Shown here: piece by piece, positions 25,137-33,978 of the stretch | Layout: every line of letters begins with the position of its first letter | How positions within the stretch are numbered: position 1 is the first letter of the stretch | Source of the DNA: Opitutia bacterium | GTDB taxonomy: Bacteria > Verrucomicrobiota > Verrucomicrobiia > Opitutales > Seribacteraceae | Length of the DNA stretch: 59,304 bases | Assembly (NCBI GenBank): GCA_002686835.1 | Contig: NYYP01000041.1 | Coordinates: 1 to 59,304, forward strand | Reading direction: 5' to 3' | Program-made: the position numbers and the translations under genes | The notes under the pieces: generated by a model | What the model was told of the DNA's origin: nothing | The model's database searches: none | The model's input: the letters and a program-made list of their open reading frames with translations, nothing else

Positions 25137-26269
25137 AAAATATTGTGATTGCTTGTGGAGGAACAGGGGGGCATTTGACTCCTGGGATTGCCCTTGCCCA
25201 AAGTTTGGAAGTGTTAGGCTGTCCGACTTGGCTCTTTATCAGTCAGAAACAAGTGGATTCACGACTGGCATCAAAATATCCGGAACTCACCTTTGTTGCG
25301 ATGCCAGGAGTTCCTTTGATCAAAACTCCCTGGGGTTTATTAAAATTTTTTAAAGGCTTTATTCTTTCATTTGTTCGTTCCCGTATCTTCTTCAGGAAAA
25401 TTGATGCGGATGTGTTGGTCGGGTTTGGAGGTTTTTCCACTGCTGGACCTGCTCTTGCTGCTCGAACCATTGGTATTCCTTTCCATGTGCATGAAGCAAA
25501 CCGAGTCATCGGCAAAGCGGTTCGTTTTTTGGCCAGTCGTGCCAGTCGAGTCTATCTTCCACGCGGAGTGACCCTGCCAAGTATTTCCGCGGAAAAAATT
25601 TCCCATATTGGGTATCCATTAAGGTCAGACTTCAGAAGAATACCCATGGAGCGAGCCCGTAAATGCATGGGAGTTTCGATGACCGATAAATTGTTATTGG
25701 TGCTGGGTGGAAGTCAGGGGGCTTCCTCCCTGAATAAGTGGGTGAAAAATAACTTGGCCCAATTGGCAGAGGATGGGATTTCAGTCTATTGCTTGACTGG
25801 ATTGCGGGAACAGAATTCAGGGACGGTTCAACTTGAAGGAATAGGTGGGGAAACAATCACCAGTCGGTTTGTCTCATTTAGCGACCAGATGCATATTCTG
25901 ATGTCGGCGGCAAATTTAGTGATTTCTCGGGCAGGAGCAGGTTCCATTGCTGAAATAATAAAGTGCCGGGTTCCATCCATTCTTATTCCTTATCCGTACG
26001 CGGCGGACGGGCATCAACACGCCAATGCAAATTATTTGGAAGCCAAGGGGGGCGGTTTGGTTTGTCTGGAAGAAAATATCAACGACAAATTGCTCCTCGA
26101 AGTAAGGGAAGTCATGTTTAACGAGGAATTCAGGGCCGTGCTTAGAAGGAATCTATATGCATTGGATCATGATGATGTATCTTCCCTTTTGGCAAAAGAC
26201 CTTTTGAAAGACCTGAGAGTTAATAAAAGATCAAAAGTTTCCGCAGAACTTTTGGAGTCGAGAGTATGA
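25133..26269 (+). CDS. murG: Lipid II-forming N-acetylglucosaminyltransferase MurG
   Basis: The product has 378 residues and adds GlcNAc to lipid I on the inner face of the membrane. The N-terminal glycine-rich loop GGTGGHLTPGIALA (about 9-22) and the second glycine loop GFGGFSTAGPALAA are the family hallmarks, with HVHEANRVIGKA following. The C-terminal UDP-GlcNAc half has LGGSQGASSLN, VISRAGAGSIAEI and PYPYAADGHQHANA. It overlaps ftsW and murC-murB by ATGA junctions at both ends. Confidence 0.94.
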   Translation: MKNIVIACGGTGGHLTPGIALAQSLEVLGCPTWLFISQKQVDSRLASKYPELTFVAMPGVPLIKTPWGLLKFFKGFILSFVRSRIFFRKIDADVLVGFGGFSTAGPALAARTIGIPFHVHEANRVIGKAVRFLASRASRVYLPRGVTLPSISAEKISHIGYPLRSDFRRIPMERARKCMGVSMTDKLLLVLGGSQGASSLNKWVKNNLAQLAEDGISVYCLTGLREQNSGTVQLEGIGGETITSRFVSFSDQMHILMSAANLVISRAGAGSIAEIIKCRVPSILIPYPYAADGHQHANANYLEAKGGGLVCLEENINDKLLLEVREVMFNEEFRAVLRRNLYALDHDDVSSLLAKDLLKDLRVNKRSKVSAELLESRV

Positions 26270-28470
26270 AACGTCCCAAGAAAGTTTTATTACTTGGTGC
26301 CGGCGGGATGGGCATGGCACCCTTGGCTCTCTACCTAAAAGGTGCAGGTGTAAGGGTTGAAGCCTATGACGATTGCTTTTGCGAGCCGAACCGTGGTCAC
26401 CTGATCAAGTGTGGGGTAAAGGTTCTTGACGAACTTAATCCCACTAAAAAACCGGACTGCATTGTACATTCCTCTGCGATTAAGCACGATGATCCACGGC
26501 TCAAAAAATTTAAGAATTTGGAAATTCCCTTTTATCGACGTGGTGAATTTTTGGCCAATTTATTTGCCCGTCATAAGGTTATTGCCGTGGTGGGTAGTCA
26601 TGGAAAAACCAGTGTTTCCGGAAGGTTAGCATGGGCACTGAAAGAATGTGGGTTTGAGTCTTCCCATCTCGTTGGTGCCCAGTTTAAAAACTTTTTGTTG
26701 CCAGCAGGGCATTATTCCAAGTCAAGATGGGTGGTTTTGGAAGTGGATGAAAGTGATGGCTCGATCGATTCCTTTTCGCCTTGGATTACAGTTTGCCTGA
26801 ATTGTGATTGGGACCATGTTGATCAATACAGCGATCGATCGTCCTTTGCTAAAACTTTGAGAAGACTGTTTTCGCGCACCAAGGATACCATTATCCATAG
26901 TGACGCAAAACCATTGCCTGAGATTATCGAAGGAATAGATGGGAAATCGATTCATTCATTTGCTAGTCCTAAAGATCCTGCCCGCTTTTTGGAGGCCAAT
27001 AATAATGCTGTTTTGCAAACTGGGTATGTACTCGGATTAGATTTTACGGGGATCAATTTTGGCACATTTCCAGGTATGGAAAGAAGGCAAAGCACTCTGT
27101 ATGAATCGAGAGAACGGATCGTGGTTGAGGACTATGCGCATCATCCCTCGGAGATTGCCAGTTTATTAAAACTCAGGAGTCAGCTATTACCAGATCATGA
27201 ATTAAAGGTAGTTTTCCAGCCCCATCGATATTCCCGTACCAAAGCATTGGCATCTTCCTTTGCCGAAGAGTTGTCGATTGCGGATGAACTTCACTTGCTT
27301 CCTACCTACGGGGCATTCGAGAAATTTGATTTATCAGGTGCGGTGGAGTCGTTAACAGGATATTTGCCACCCCGCCTGCGCGATGCCGCAAAAATATTTC
27401 ATAATTTTTATGATCTGAGAATGTCCTTGGGGAGCAAAAAGAAAGAAACGAGTGATCAAGTTATCTTTCTCGGAGCAGGGAGTATAACCAAGTGGGCACA
27501 TGCTTTTTCGGCCTGGGAGAAGACCGGGGGTGTAAAGCATGACGCCTTTGGTTGTTTTCTCGAGGGACGCATCTCGAACCAATCGAAAATGGTGCGGGAC
27601 ATGCCCCTTGGTTCCATGACAACCATGGGGGTAGGGGGGGCTGCCAAATGGTATGCCGAACCAGCCAATATCGAAGATCTGAGTACCCTTGTCGAAGCAT
27701 GTAATTTTTTCGATATTCAACGGGCAATGATTGGACGCGGATCGAACCTTATCGTGCCTGACCAGGGTTTTGCCGGGTTGGTTATTCGTTTAAGAGGAGA
27801 GTTTTGGCGGTCAATTGACCTTCGGACAAATGATACCATCATCGTCGGTGCAGGAGCCAAACTCAAAGAAATATGTAAATTTGCCTGTGCCAAAAATCTT
27901 AGCGGATTTGAATTTTTGGAAGGAATACCAGGCACACTTGGAGGTGCCCTGAGGATGAATGCCGGAGCTATGGGTTGGGAGATTTTTGATTTGGTCGAGT
28001 GGGTTAAGTTCCTGATGCCAAATGGTGAAATTAAACAAATTTCGGGGGACGAATTGGAAGTGGGCTACCGCTACTGTCGTGAAGCATATGATGGCATTGC
28101 CCTGAGGGCAAAGCTTAGAGCAGAGGGACGAGCTCAACATTTGGAAATTCGCAAAGTGATTGAAAAAATGTCCCGTAAACGAAGAAAGAACCAACCAAAG
28201 CTTGCCAGTTCTGGTTGTGTGTTCCGTAACCCGGACTCCCATCCCGCAGGGTGGTTAATTGAGCAGGCCGGTCTAAAGGGCGAGAAAGTTGGCGGAGCGG
28301 TCGTTTCTGATGTTCATGGTAACTTTATCGTAAATGAGGGAGAAGCTACCACTGAGCAAGTGATCCAACTAATTCAAAAAGTAAAGAAAAGGGTAAAAGA
28401 AACCCACGGAGTAATTCTTGAGCCTGAGGTTAATTTACTGGGGCATTCATGGAAGGAATTCCTCTCCTGA
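26266..28470 (+). CDS. murC-murB: MurC-MurB fusion protein (L-alanine ligase and enolpyruvyl reductase)
   Basis: The product has 734 residues. Residues 1-425 are MurC, which adds L-Ala to UDP-MurNAc: LLLGAGGMGMAPLA, the ATP loop VVGSHGKTSVS, EVDESDGSID, WDHVDQY, VEDYAHHPSEI and QPHRYSRT. Residues 440-734 are MurB, which reduces UDP-GlcNAc-enolpyruvate to UDP-MurNAc with FAD and NADPH: MGVGGAAKWYAEP, IGRGSNLIV, GIPGTLGGALRMNAGAMG, SSGCVFRNP and GWLIEQAGLKG. In the SSGCVF motif a cysteine sits at the position of the proton-donating serine of E. coli MurB. The two enzymes catalyse successive steps. No stop or frameshift separates the halves. Confidence 0.93.
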   Translation: MKRPKKVLLLGAGGMGMAPLALYLKGAGVRVEAYDDCFCEPNRGHLIKCGVKVLDELNPTKKPDCIVHSSAIKHDDPRLKKFKNLEIPFYRRGEFLANLFARHKVIAVVGSHGKTSVSGRLAWALKECGFESSHLVGAQFKNFLLPAGHYSKSRWVVLEVDESDGSIDSFSPWITVCLNCDWDHVDQYSDRSSFAKTLRRLFSRTKDTIIHSDAKPLPEIIEGIDGKSIHSFASPKDPARFLEANNNAVLQTGYVLGLDFTGINFGTFPGMERRQSTLYESRERIVVEDYAHHPSEIASLLKLRSQLLPDHELKVVFQPHRYSRTKALASSFAEELSIADELHLLPTYGAFEKFDLSGAVESLTGYLPPRLRDAAKIFHNFYDLRMSLGSKKKETSDQVIFLGAGSITKWAHAFSAWEKTGGVKHDAFGCFLEGRISNQSKMVRDMPLGSMTTMGVGGAAKWYAEPANIEDLSTLVEACNFFDIQRAMIGRGSNLIVPDQGFAGLVIRLRGEFWRSIDLRTNDTIIVGAGAKLKEICKFACAKNLSGFEFLEGIPGTLGGALRMNAGAMGWEIFDLVEWVKFLMPNGEIKQISGDELEVGYRYCREAYDGIALRAKLRAEGRAQHLEIRKVIEKMSRKRRKNQPKLASSGCVFRNPDSHPAGWLIEQAGLKGEKVGGAVVSDVHGNFIVNEGEATTEQVIQLIQKVKKRVKETHGVILEPEVNLLGHSWKEFLS

Positions 28471-28484
28471 ATACATAGGGCAAA

Positions 28485-29435
28485 ATGAAGACCGAACCAA
28501 ATATAATCATACTGGCTGGAGGCGTTGGTGCTGAGCGGGATATATCATTGTTATCCGGAAGAGCTTTGTTCGAATCCTTGTCCCCTCACTTCACCACAAA
28601 ATTGATCGATTTAACAAAACGGGAGCTGCCATCAGGAATCAGTGCAAACAGTGATATCATCTTTCCTATTATCCACGGGGAATTTGGGGAGGATGGAGAA
28701 CTGCAGGCACTTTTGGACACTGAAGGTATCGAATACTGTGGAAGCGGTTCGGATGCAAGTCGTCTATGTATGCACAAATTTAAGGCCAAAAAAAGAGTGT
28801 CCGGGAATGGAGTTCGAGTGCCGGGCGGGATAGAATTTCACAACCCTTCCGAGTTAATTACTTCTGAAATTATCTCAGGATTGGGCAATGATTTAATCAT
28901 CAAGCCAACAGATCAGGGAAGCAGTGTGTCATTGTTTTTGGTATCCGGGGAAGATGAACTTACTCAAACCTTAAGCCAGTTAAGACCTGGGAGTTGGCTA
29001 TTGGAGGAAAGAGTTTTTGGGCGTGAGGTAACCATTGGCATACTGGAGGAACATCCATTGGGAATTGTGGAAGTGATTCCTGTGGGAGGTGTGTATGATT
29101 ATAAAAGAAAGTATACTCCAGGGTCTACCGAATATCGGTTTCCTGCTGTCATTGATTCAGAAACCGAGGCTGAAATCAAAGAGTTTGCCCTGAACGCATA
29201 CCGAAGTTGCGGTTGCAGAGATTTTGCCCGTGTTGACTTCATGATTTGTGAAGATGGTCATGCTTATTTTTTGGAAATCAATACTCTTCCTGGACTCACC
29301 ACCACCAGTTTACTCCCCAAAAGTGCTAGTTCTTGCGGTTATAATTTTGACCAACTGACAAAAAAATTGGTTACTCCTGCCCGTAATCGCTTTTTAGGAA
29401 TTTCAATGGATGGGCAAACCCCGCCCGCCGCCTGA
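28485..29435 (+). CDS. ddl: D-alanine--D-alanine ligase
   Basis: The product is a 316-residue ATP-grasp enzyme that joins two D-alanines for the MurF step. The N-terminal GGVGAERDISLLSG holds the usual substrate-binding glutamate. Later blocks are PIIHGEFGEDGELQALLD, YCGSGSDASRLCMHKFKAK, IIKPTDQGSS, EERVFGREVTIGIL and FARVDFMICEDGHAYFLEINTLPG, with the magnesium ligands at the end. The start is ATG, 14 bases after murC-murB. Its C-terminus overlaps the longest ftsQ frame by 26 bases. Confidence 0.93.
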   Translation: MKTEPNIIILAGGVGAERDISLLSGRALFESLSPHFTTKLIDLTKRELPSGISANSDIIFPIIHGEFGEDGELQALLDTEGIEYCGSGSDASRLCMHKFKAKKRVSGNGVRVPGGIEFHNPSELITSEIISGLGNDLIIKPTDQGSSVSLFLVSGEDELTQTLSQLRPGSWLLEERVFGREVTIGILEEHPLGIVEVIPVGGVYDYKRKYTPGSTEYRFPAVIDSETEAEIKEFALNAYRSCGCRDFARVDFMICEDGHAYFLEINTLPGLTTTSLLPKSASSCGYNFDQLTKKLVTPARNRFLGISMDGQTPPAA

Positions 29436-29439
29436 ATTT

Positions 29440-30351
29440 ATGAGCAAAAGAAAAAAGAACGATCTCGCAATGCCAGTCAGTTGGCGCAGCCTTAAGCCCA
29501 GTTCTTCGCGAAAATCAAGTTCTCGCATTGCAGTTCGCAAAAGATTGATCATGGCCAGTCGGTTATTTATTGGCAGCGTCATATTATTACTTGGCGGATT
29601 CTTTTTAAGTTTCCAGATAAACGAGACAAGTGTGCATGCGGTTGGACAGAGTGATTATACGGGACCTTCGCAACCGATTGACCGGGTGGTGTTTCGTTCC
29701 GATGGAGCATTGAACCATAAATGGTTTCTTAACTGGATGGGGCCACTGAGGGGCCTTTCTCTGGCCGAGATTAATCTCAAGAAGTTGCAGCTCAATTTAC
29801 TGGAGGAGGATCAAATATTATCGGTTAAAGTTAAAAGGAAATTTCCAACAACTTTGGAAATTTCCATTCAGGAGCGGGAACCTCTATTAGTGCTCAGATT
29901 GCGGGATAGTAAAGTTAAGTTTAAAGACTGGTTAGTTTCAGCGGATGGTTGTTTGTATGAGGGGGCAGAGTATTCGCCTTCGATGTTGAGATTATTGCCT
30001 TCCCTAAAGATTCCTCCAGCAATAATTGAAAGAAATGCTGATGACCAGGGGTATAAAAAGCTTAAGGATATACCAGTTGTCGCTCCACTTTTAGAACTGG
30101 CAAGGTCGGAATACCCAGAAATCTTCCGGGACTGGACAGTGGTCTCCTACCATCGTCCCAGTGACAAGGATCCGGGTGCTAACATTACCGTTAATTCGAA
30201 AAGGGTGGGAAAGATACGCTTTCATCCATCCAATTATGCTTCTCAATTAAGAAGACTTCGCTACCTGTTGGATGAGCCCAAGTTTTCACAAGCTCACTTT
30301 ATCCGTTCAATTGATCTGTCCCATGGTCGATCAGTTTTTGCAAAGATTTAA
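29440..30351 (+). CDS. ftsQ: Division protein FtsQ (POTRA domain)
   Basis: The product has 303 residues from the ATG at 29440. A basic cytoplasmic tail of about 40 residues precedes one membrane helix (about 45-65). A POTRA-type segment follows (PIDRVVFRSDG, LRGLSLAEINLKKLQ, ILSVKVKRKFPTTLEISIQEREPL), then the FtsQ beta domain. FtsQ recruits FtsL and FtsB and links early and late division proteins. A frame open from ATG 29410 would overlap ddl by 26 bases; 29440 follows the ddl stop by four bases and is preferred. The identification uses the POTRA pattern plus position before ftsA. Confidence 0.82.
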   Translation: MSKRKKNDLAMPVSWRSLKPSSSRKSSSRIAVRKRLIMASRLFIGSVILLLGGFFLSFQINETSVHAVGQSDYTGPSQPIDRVVFRSDGALNHKWFLNWMGPLRGLSLAEINLKKLQLNLLEEDQILSVKVKRKFPTTLEISIQEREPLLVLRLRDSKVKFKDWLVSADGCLYEGAEYSPSMLRLLPSLKIPPAIIERNADDQGYKKLKDIPVVAPLLELARSEYPEIFRDWTVVSYHRPSDKDPGANITVNSKRVGKIRFHPSNYASQLRRLRYLLDEPKFSQAHFIRSIDLSHGRSVFAKI

Positions 30352-30383
30352 GCAAGATTACAAAAATTATAACTTCCATAGAA

Positions 30384-31589
30384 ATGAGTAAAATAATAGG
30401 TGCGGTAGAAATTGGTACTTCATTTGCAAAAGTTTTGATTGGCGAGCTTTCGGAGGATAAAAGTCTGAATATTGTCGGGAAATCGTTCCGAAAAAATGAG
30501 GGACTACGAAAAGGGGAAATAATTGATTTCCGAAAAACCGCGTCCAGTGTACATGCGGCCATCGATGAGGCCGAAAAAATGTCCGGTACCACGGTCGATT
30601 CAATTTATTTGGCCCAAACGGGGTCACACCTAAGAGGGGCTCTTCTAAAAGGCAGTGCCAATGTGGCGTCACCAGATGGAAGAGTGACACCTGCCGATCT
30701 CAAGCGTGCCGCAGAGGAGGCCAAACGCAAACAGCCTGCGATGGGAAGGTCTTATGTTCATCATGTTAGTATGCCCATTCAACTGGATGGAAGGCCCGTT
30801 GATGATCCAGTTGGAATGAGGGGGCAAAATGTGGAGTTAGCATTTTGGTCAATTGATGGAGATGAATCTGCGATTAGAATGAATCTTGATATTGCCCATC
30901 AATACAGCTTGGAGGTGGACGATTTAATCCTCTCATCGATTGCATCCGCCACCCTAGTGGCCGGGCCCGATTTGAGAAGGGCCGGAGTTTTGGTCGTGGA
31001 TATTGGTGCCGGAGTTACTGATATCGCACTTTACCGGGGCGGGAATATTGCTTTTACCGGAGTAATTCCTGTGGGAGGGGATCATCTGACTGGAGATCTA
31101 GCCATGGGGTTACGGGTGTTGGAGCCCTATGCAGAGGAACTCAAATTGGAGTATGGCAAAGCACAGTCCGACCCATCCGACTCCGAACAAGATCTTTGGA
31201 TAATAGGGAATAAAACCATCGGGGATCGAACTATTTCAAGAAAAGCAATTGCTGATATTATTCATGTTCGCACCGTTGAATTATTTGAAATTATTAGTAA
31301 GGAACTTGGTGAATTGCTGAATCCAAATGATTTGGGGTCGGGAGTTTTATTGACTGGCGGAGCATCGAGGCTGCCTGGCATTGAGCAACTTGGAGCAAAA
31401 GTGCTTGGTGTGCCTGTGTCCAAGGCAAATTTTCCATCTGGACTGGGAAATGATCTTTCCCAGGCAGAAAATTCAACCGTGCTTGGTCTGCTTCACTATG
31501 GGTTGGAGGATCACCGTCTGCCCGGAGAGAAGTATACCAATGAAGACGCTGGCTTCTTCAGAAAGGTAGGAACTTTTTTAGGCATTTAA
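30384..31589 (+). CDS. ftsA: Division protein FtsA
   Basis: The product has 401 residues of the actin fold. It anchors FtsZ filaments to the membrane. The N-terminal IGAVEIGTSFAKVLIGE is the phosphate-1 loop. VLVVDIGAGVTDIALYRGG is phosphate-2, and VLLTGGASRLPGIEQL is the adenosine motif. The 1C subdomain lies between. The extreme C-terminus GFFRKVGTFLGI fits the amphipathic membrane-targeting helix. No clear ribosome site precedes the ATG. It is 32 bases after ftsQ. Confidence 0.94.
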   Translation: MSKIIGAVEIGTSFAKVLIGELSEDKSLNIVGKSFRKNEGLRKGEIIDFRKTASSVHAAIDEAEKMSGTTVDSIYLAQTGSHLRGALLKGSANVASPDGRVTPADLKRAAEEAKRKQPAMGRSYVHHVSMPIQLDGRPVDDPVGMRGQNVELAFWSIDGDESAIRMNLDIAHQYSLEVDDLILSSIASATLVAGPDLRRAGVLVVDIGAGVTDIALYRGGNIAFTGVIPVGGDHLTGDLAMGLRVLEPYAEELKLEYGKAQSDPSDSEQDLWIIGNKTIGDRTISRKAIADIIHVRTVELFEIISKELGELLNPNDLGSGVLLTGGASRLPGIEQLGAKVLGVPVSKANFPSGLGNDLSQAENSTVLGLLHYGLEDHRLPGEKYTNEDAGFFRKVGTFLGI

Positions 31590-31650
31590 ATGATTTCCTT
31601 AGGCCTGCCCCAAAACCAACGATTACCAACCTCAAACACCCCACCTTGTC

Positions 31651-32940
31651 ATGAATCAAGATATCTTATTTGAAGAAGAAAACCTGCAATGTTCGAGTGA
31701 AAATTCCTATGGAATAAGGGCCAAGGTTATTGGGGTGGGGGGAGCTGGTATATCTTTGGTCGACGGACTGAGATTCGATAACTTTGATTCCGTTGATAAT
31801 TTGGTGATTGATGTGGATATGAAAGCCGTATCTGAATCGCTTGCTTCTGAAAAATTCTGTTTTTCAAAAAGGCATACCCGAGGAATGGGAACCGGGGGAG
31901 ATATTGCCCTGGGTAAACGATTAGCCGAAGAAGAAAAAGATAAGATTCGCAAGCAATTGGACGGTGTGGATCTGGTCTTTCTCCTTGCGGGTCTTGGAGG
32001 AGGAGTCGGAGGTGGAGTTGCTCCAGTTGTGGCCAGGCTTGCCCGCGAGCACGGTGCCTTAGTTTTTGCATTCGCTCCTCTGCCTTTTAGTTGGGAGAAA
32101 TCTCGGCATTCACAGGCGGAGGATTGCCTTTCCGAACTCCGCAAATATGCCAATGCGGTGGTGCCCCTGCCCAACGATTCCCTCCTTCAAATTGGTGGGG
32201 AAGATGCCACCGCACTGGAGTGTTTTGCCGAGGCTGGTCGCAATGTAAGCAGGGGGATTAGTGCCATTTGCAACTTGGTTTTTAAGCGGGGTATGATCGA
32301 TGTAGACTTTTCATACCTGCGAAAAGTCTTTTCCGCCCGGGCAGGGCGCACTCTTTTCGGATATGGCAAAGGAAATGGTAAAGATGCGTTGAGGGAATCT
32401 TTGCGCGATTTAATGCTCTGTCCCATGTTGCACATGCCAGATGTATCGAAGGCTGCGGACGTATTATTGATTTTTATTCAAGGTGGTACTTCCCTAAGTA
32501 TGAGTGGACTACAGGCGGTATCGAAAGAGATTAGGGATTCTTTTAAAGCTGGGGAAGAAGTTGTTTTCGGTGCTCATGTTGATGAGAATCTTGGCGACGA
32601 AGTTAAGATTACCGTATTGGGGGCTACGGCTCTTGAGCCCTTAATTAAATCAGCGGATGTGGCTCCTGTTGCCCAACAGGTCATGGAACTGGCATCGCCC
32701 CCAAAACAGTCACATCGCTCGAAGTTGGAAAACCAAAAGAATAAATCGCAAAATGTAAAACCGGGTGCCAATAGTAAAAGCAGCAACAAGCAATCCAAGT
32801 TAGAACAAAATACATTTTCATTTATGGAGGAGAAAAACCAAAGAGGTATCTTTGATGACCTTACCCAAAGGAATATGTATGAGGGAGAGGATTTGGATGT
32901 ACCTGCATACCTCAGAAGGGGAGTCAAGATTGCCCTCTAG
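31651..32940 (+). CDS. ftsZ: Cell division GTPase FtsZ, divergent
   Basis: The product has 429 residues. The tubulin-like GTPase core is present: KVIGVGGAG, the G-box AGLGGGVGGGVAP (113-125), LPFSWEKSRH and the C-terminal VPAYLRR peptide that binds FtsA. Several key positions are altered. The tubulin signature GGGTGTG is GGGVGGG, so the threonine is a valine (119). The T7 loop NVDFADV is DVDFSYL (217-223), where the second catalytic aspartate is a tyrosine (222). The nucleotide asparagine in NTDAQ is an aspartate (DVDMK). GTP hydrolysis may therefore be slow or use other residues. It is still the only ftsZ in the cluster. The leader is C-rich, without a ribosome site. Confidence 0.92.
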   Translation: MNQDILFEEENLQCSSENSYGIRAKVIGVGGAGISLVDGLRFDNFDSVDNLVIDVDMKAVSESLASEKFCFSKRHTRGMGTGGDIALGKRLAEEEKDKIRKQLDGVDLVFLLAGLGGGVGGGVAPVVARLAREHGALVFAFAPLPFSWEKSRHSQAEDCLSELRKYANAVVPLPNDSLLQIGGEDATALECFAEAGRNVSRGISAICNLVFKRGMIDVDFSYLRKVFSARAGRTLFGYGKGNGKDALRESLRDLMLCPMLHMPDVSKAADVLLIFIQGGTSLSMSGLQAVSKEIRDSFKAGEEVVFGAHVDENLGDEVKITVLGATALEPLIKSADVAPVAQQVMELASPPKQSHRSKLENQKNKSQNVKPGANSKSSNKQSKLEQNTFSFMEEKNQRGIFDDLTQRNMYEGEDLDVPAYLRRGVKIAL

Positions 32941-33023
32941 GGGCCGGCTACATTCATTGCTCTGAAAAATTAAGCTATTTTGATTGTTTGACCTGCACGA
33001 GATTTTATCTTTGAACAACAAAG

Positions 33024-33956
33024 ATGAAGTTTTGCACTATTGTATGTATAATTCTGACATTAGGAATTAATTATGTTTCCGGTAAAATTTCACATCTCTT
33101 GGTATCTAGTGTAGGGGAGGGGGTCATGCTGTTGGACGGCAACCAAGAAGAGCAGCCAATTACCAGTTCTTCCTTTTTGCCAAATGACATAAAACTTTCT
33201 GTTCGTCCAAAGAGTGGGATTGAGACTCTGGCGGCAGGCTACCTTTTCCGCTTTGGTTCCTCGACGATATTTAAATGCAGTACCGAATCTATCAAAATGT
33301 TTTACGGTTCTCTTTTCATCCGTTCGAGAAATTTTAAAAATGTAATTTCTATTTCCGGACCCGAAACATCCTTAAAAATATCAGGGGCAGGTTCATGCTT
33401 ACTCGAAGTGGAAACTAATGGCGGTTTCAAATGTGTGGGTGTGTTGGGCACATTGCGCCTTGTGACTCAAAATAATGATTCCCTTTCCTTGCTCCCCGGG
33501 GAATTAGTGATTACCGAATCAAGCAGTAATACATTAAGTGATAAGTTAACCGTAGATCTGGGTAATTTATTTGAGACTTCTTTCCTTATTTCAGGATTTT
33601 CCAACAGTTCCAGTTTTGATGATGCTCTCAAAAGTGTGGCCTCTTCCCAAAAGCTGGTTATCGGAAAGTCATACAATGCCAACGAAGTTAAGTCCAAAGA
33701 GGGCGATAATTTTGAAAGAGTCACAAATCAGAACCATCTCAATCCCTCAGTCAGTTCTTCTGATGCTGAAAACACAGGGAAATTCCAAACAAATTACCAA
33801 TTACCCAACAACTCACCCTTACAGGAATTGCTCGGTCGTTCGCCAAAACGTTTTAAAAGTCCGGCTGTCCCGCAAAGCCTCCCATCCGAGACTGGCTCCT
33901 CTTCGGTTTCCCCGCCTGCAAGACCCTTCCCCAGTCGACTACTTCGAGGCAACTAA
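33024..33956 (+). CDS. Secreted FecR-like protein
   Basis: The product has 310 residues with an N-terminal signal peptide (CTIVCIILTLGINYVSG). The beta-rich central part resembles FecR-type domains: KSGIETLAAGYLFRFG and FKCSTESIKMFYGSLFIRSRNF, followed by ISGPETSLKISG. FecR domains in cell-surface proteins bind ligands or receive signals. The C-terminal third is low-complexity, rich in Ser, Asn and Pro, and probably disordered. The gene follows ftsZ by 83 bases. A short inverted repeat covers its start codon. The match to FecR is by pattern only, and no sigma factor gene is nearby. Confidence 0.55.
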   Translation: MKFCTIVCIILTLGINYVSGKISHLLVSSVGEGVMLLDGNQEEQPITSSSFLPNDIKLSVRPKSGIETLAAGYLFRFGSSTIFKCSTESIKMFYGSLFIRSRNFKNVISISGPETSLKISGAGSCLLEVETNGGFKCVGVLGTLRLVTQNNDSLSLLPGELVITESSSNTLSDKLTVDLGNLFETSFLISGFSNSSSFDDALKSVASSQKLVIGKSYNANEVKSKEGDNFERVTNQNHLNPSVSSSDAENTGKFQTNYQLPNNSPLQELLGRSPKRFKSPAVPQSLPSETGSSSVSPPARPFPSRLLRGN

Positions 33957-33978
33957 TTTTTAATCCCTCCATTATTCT

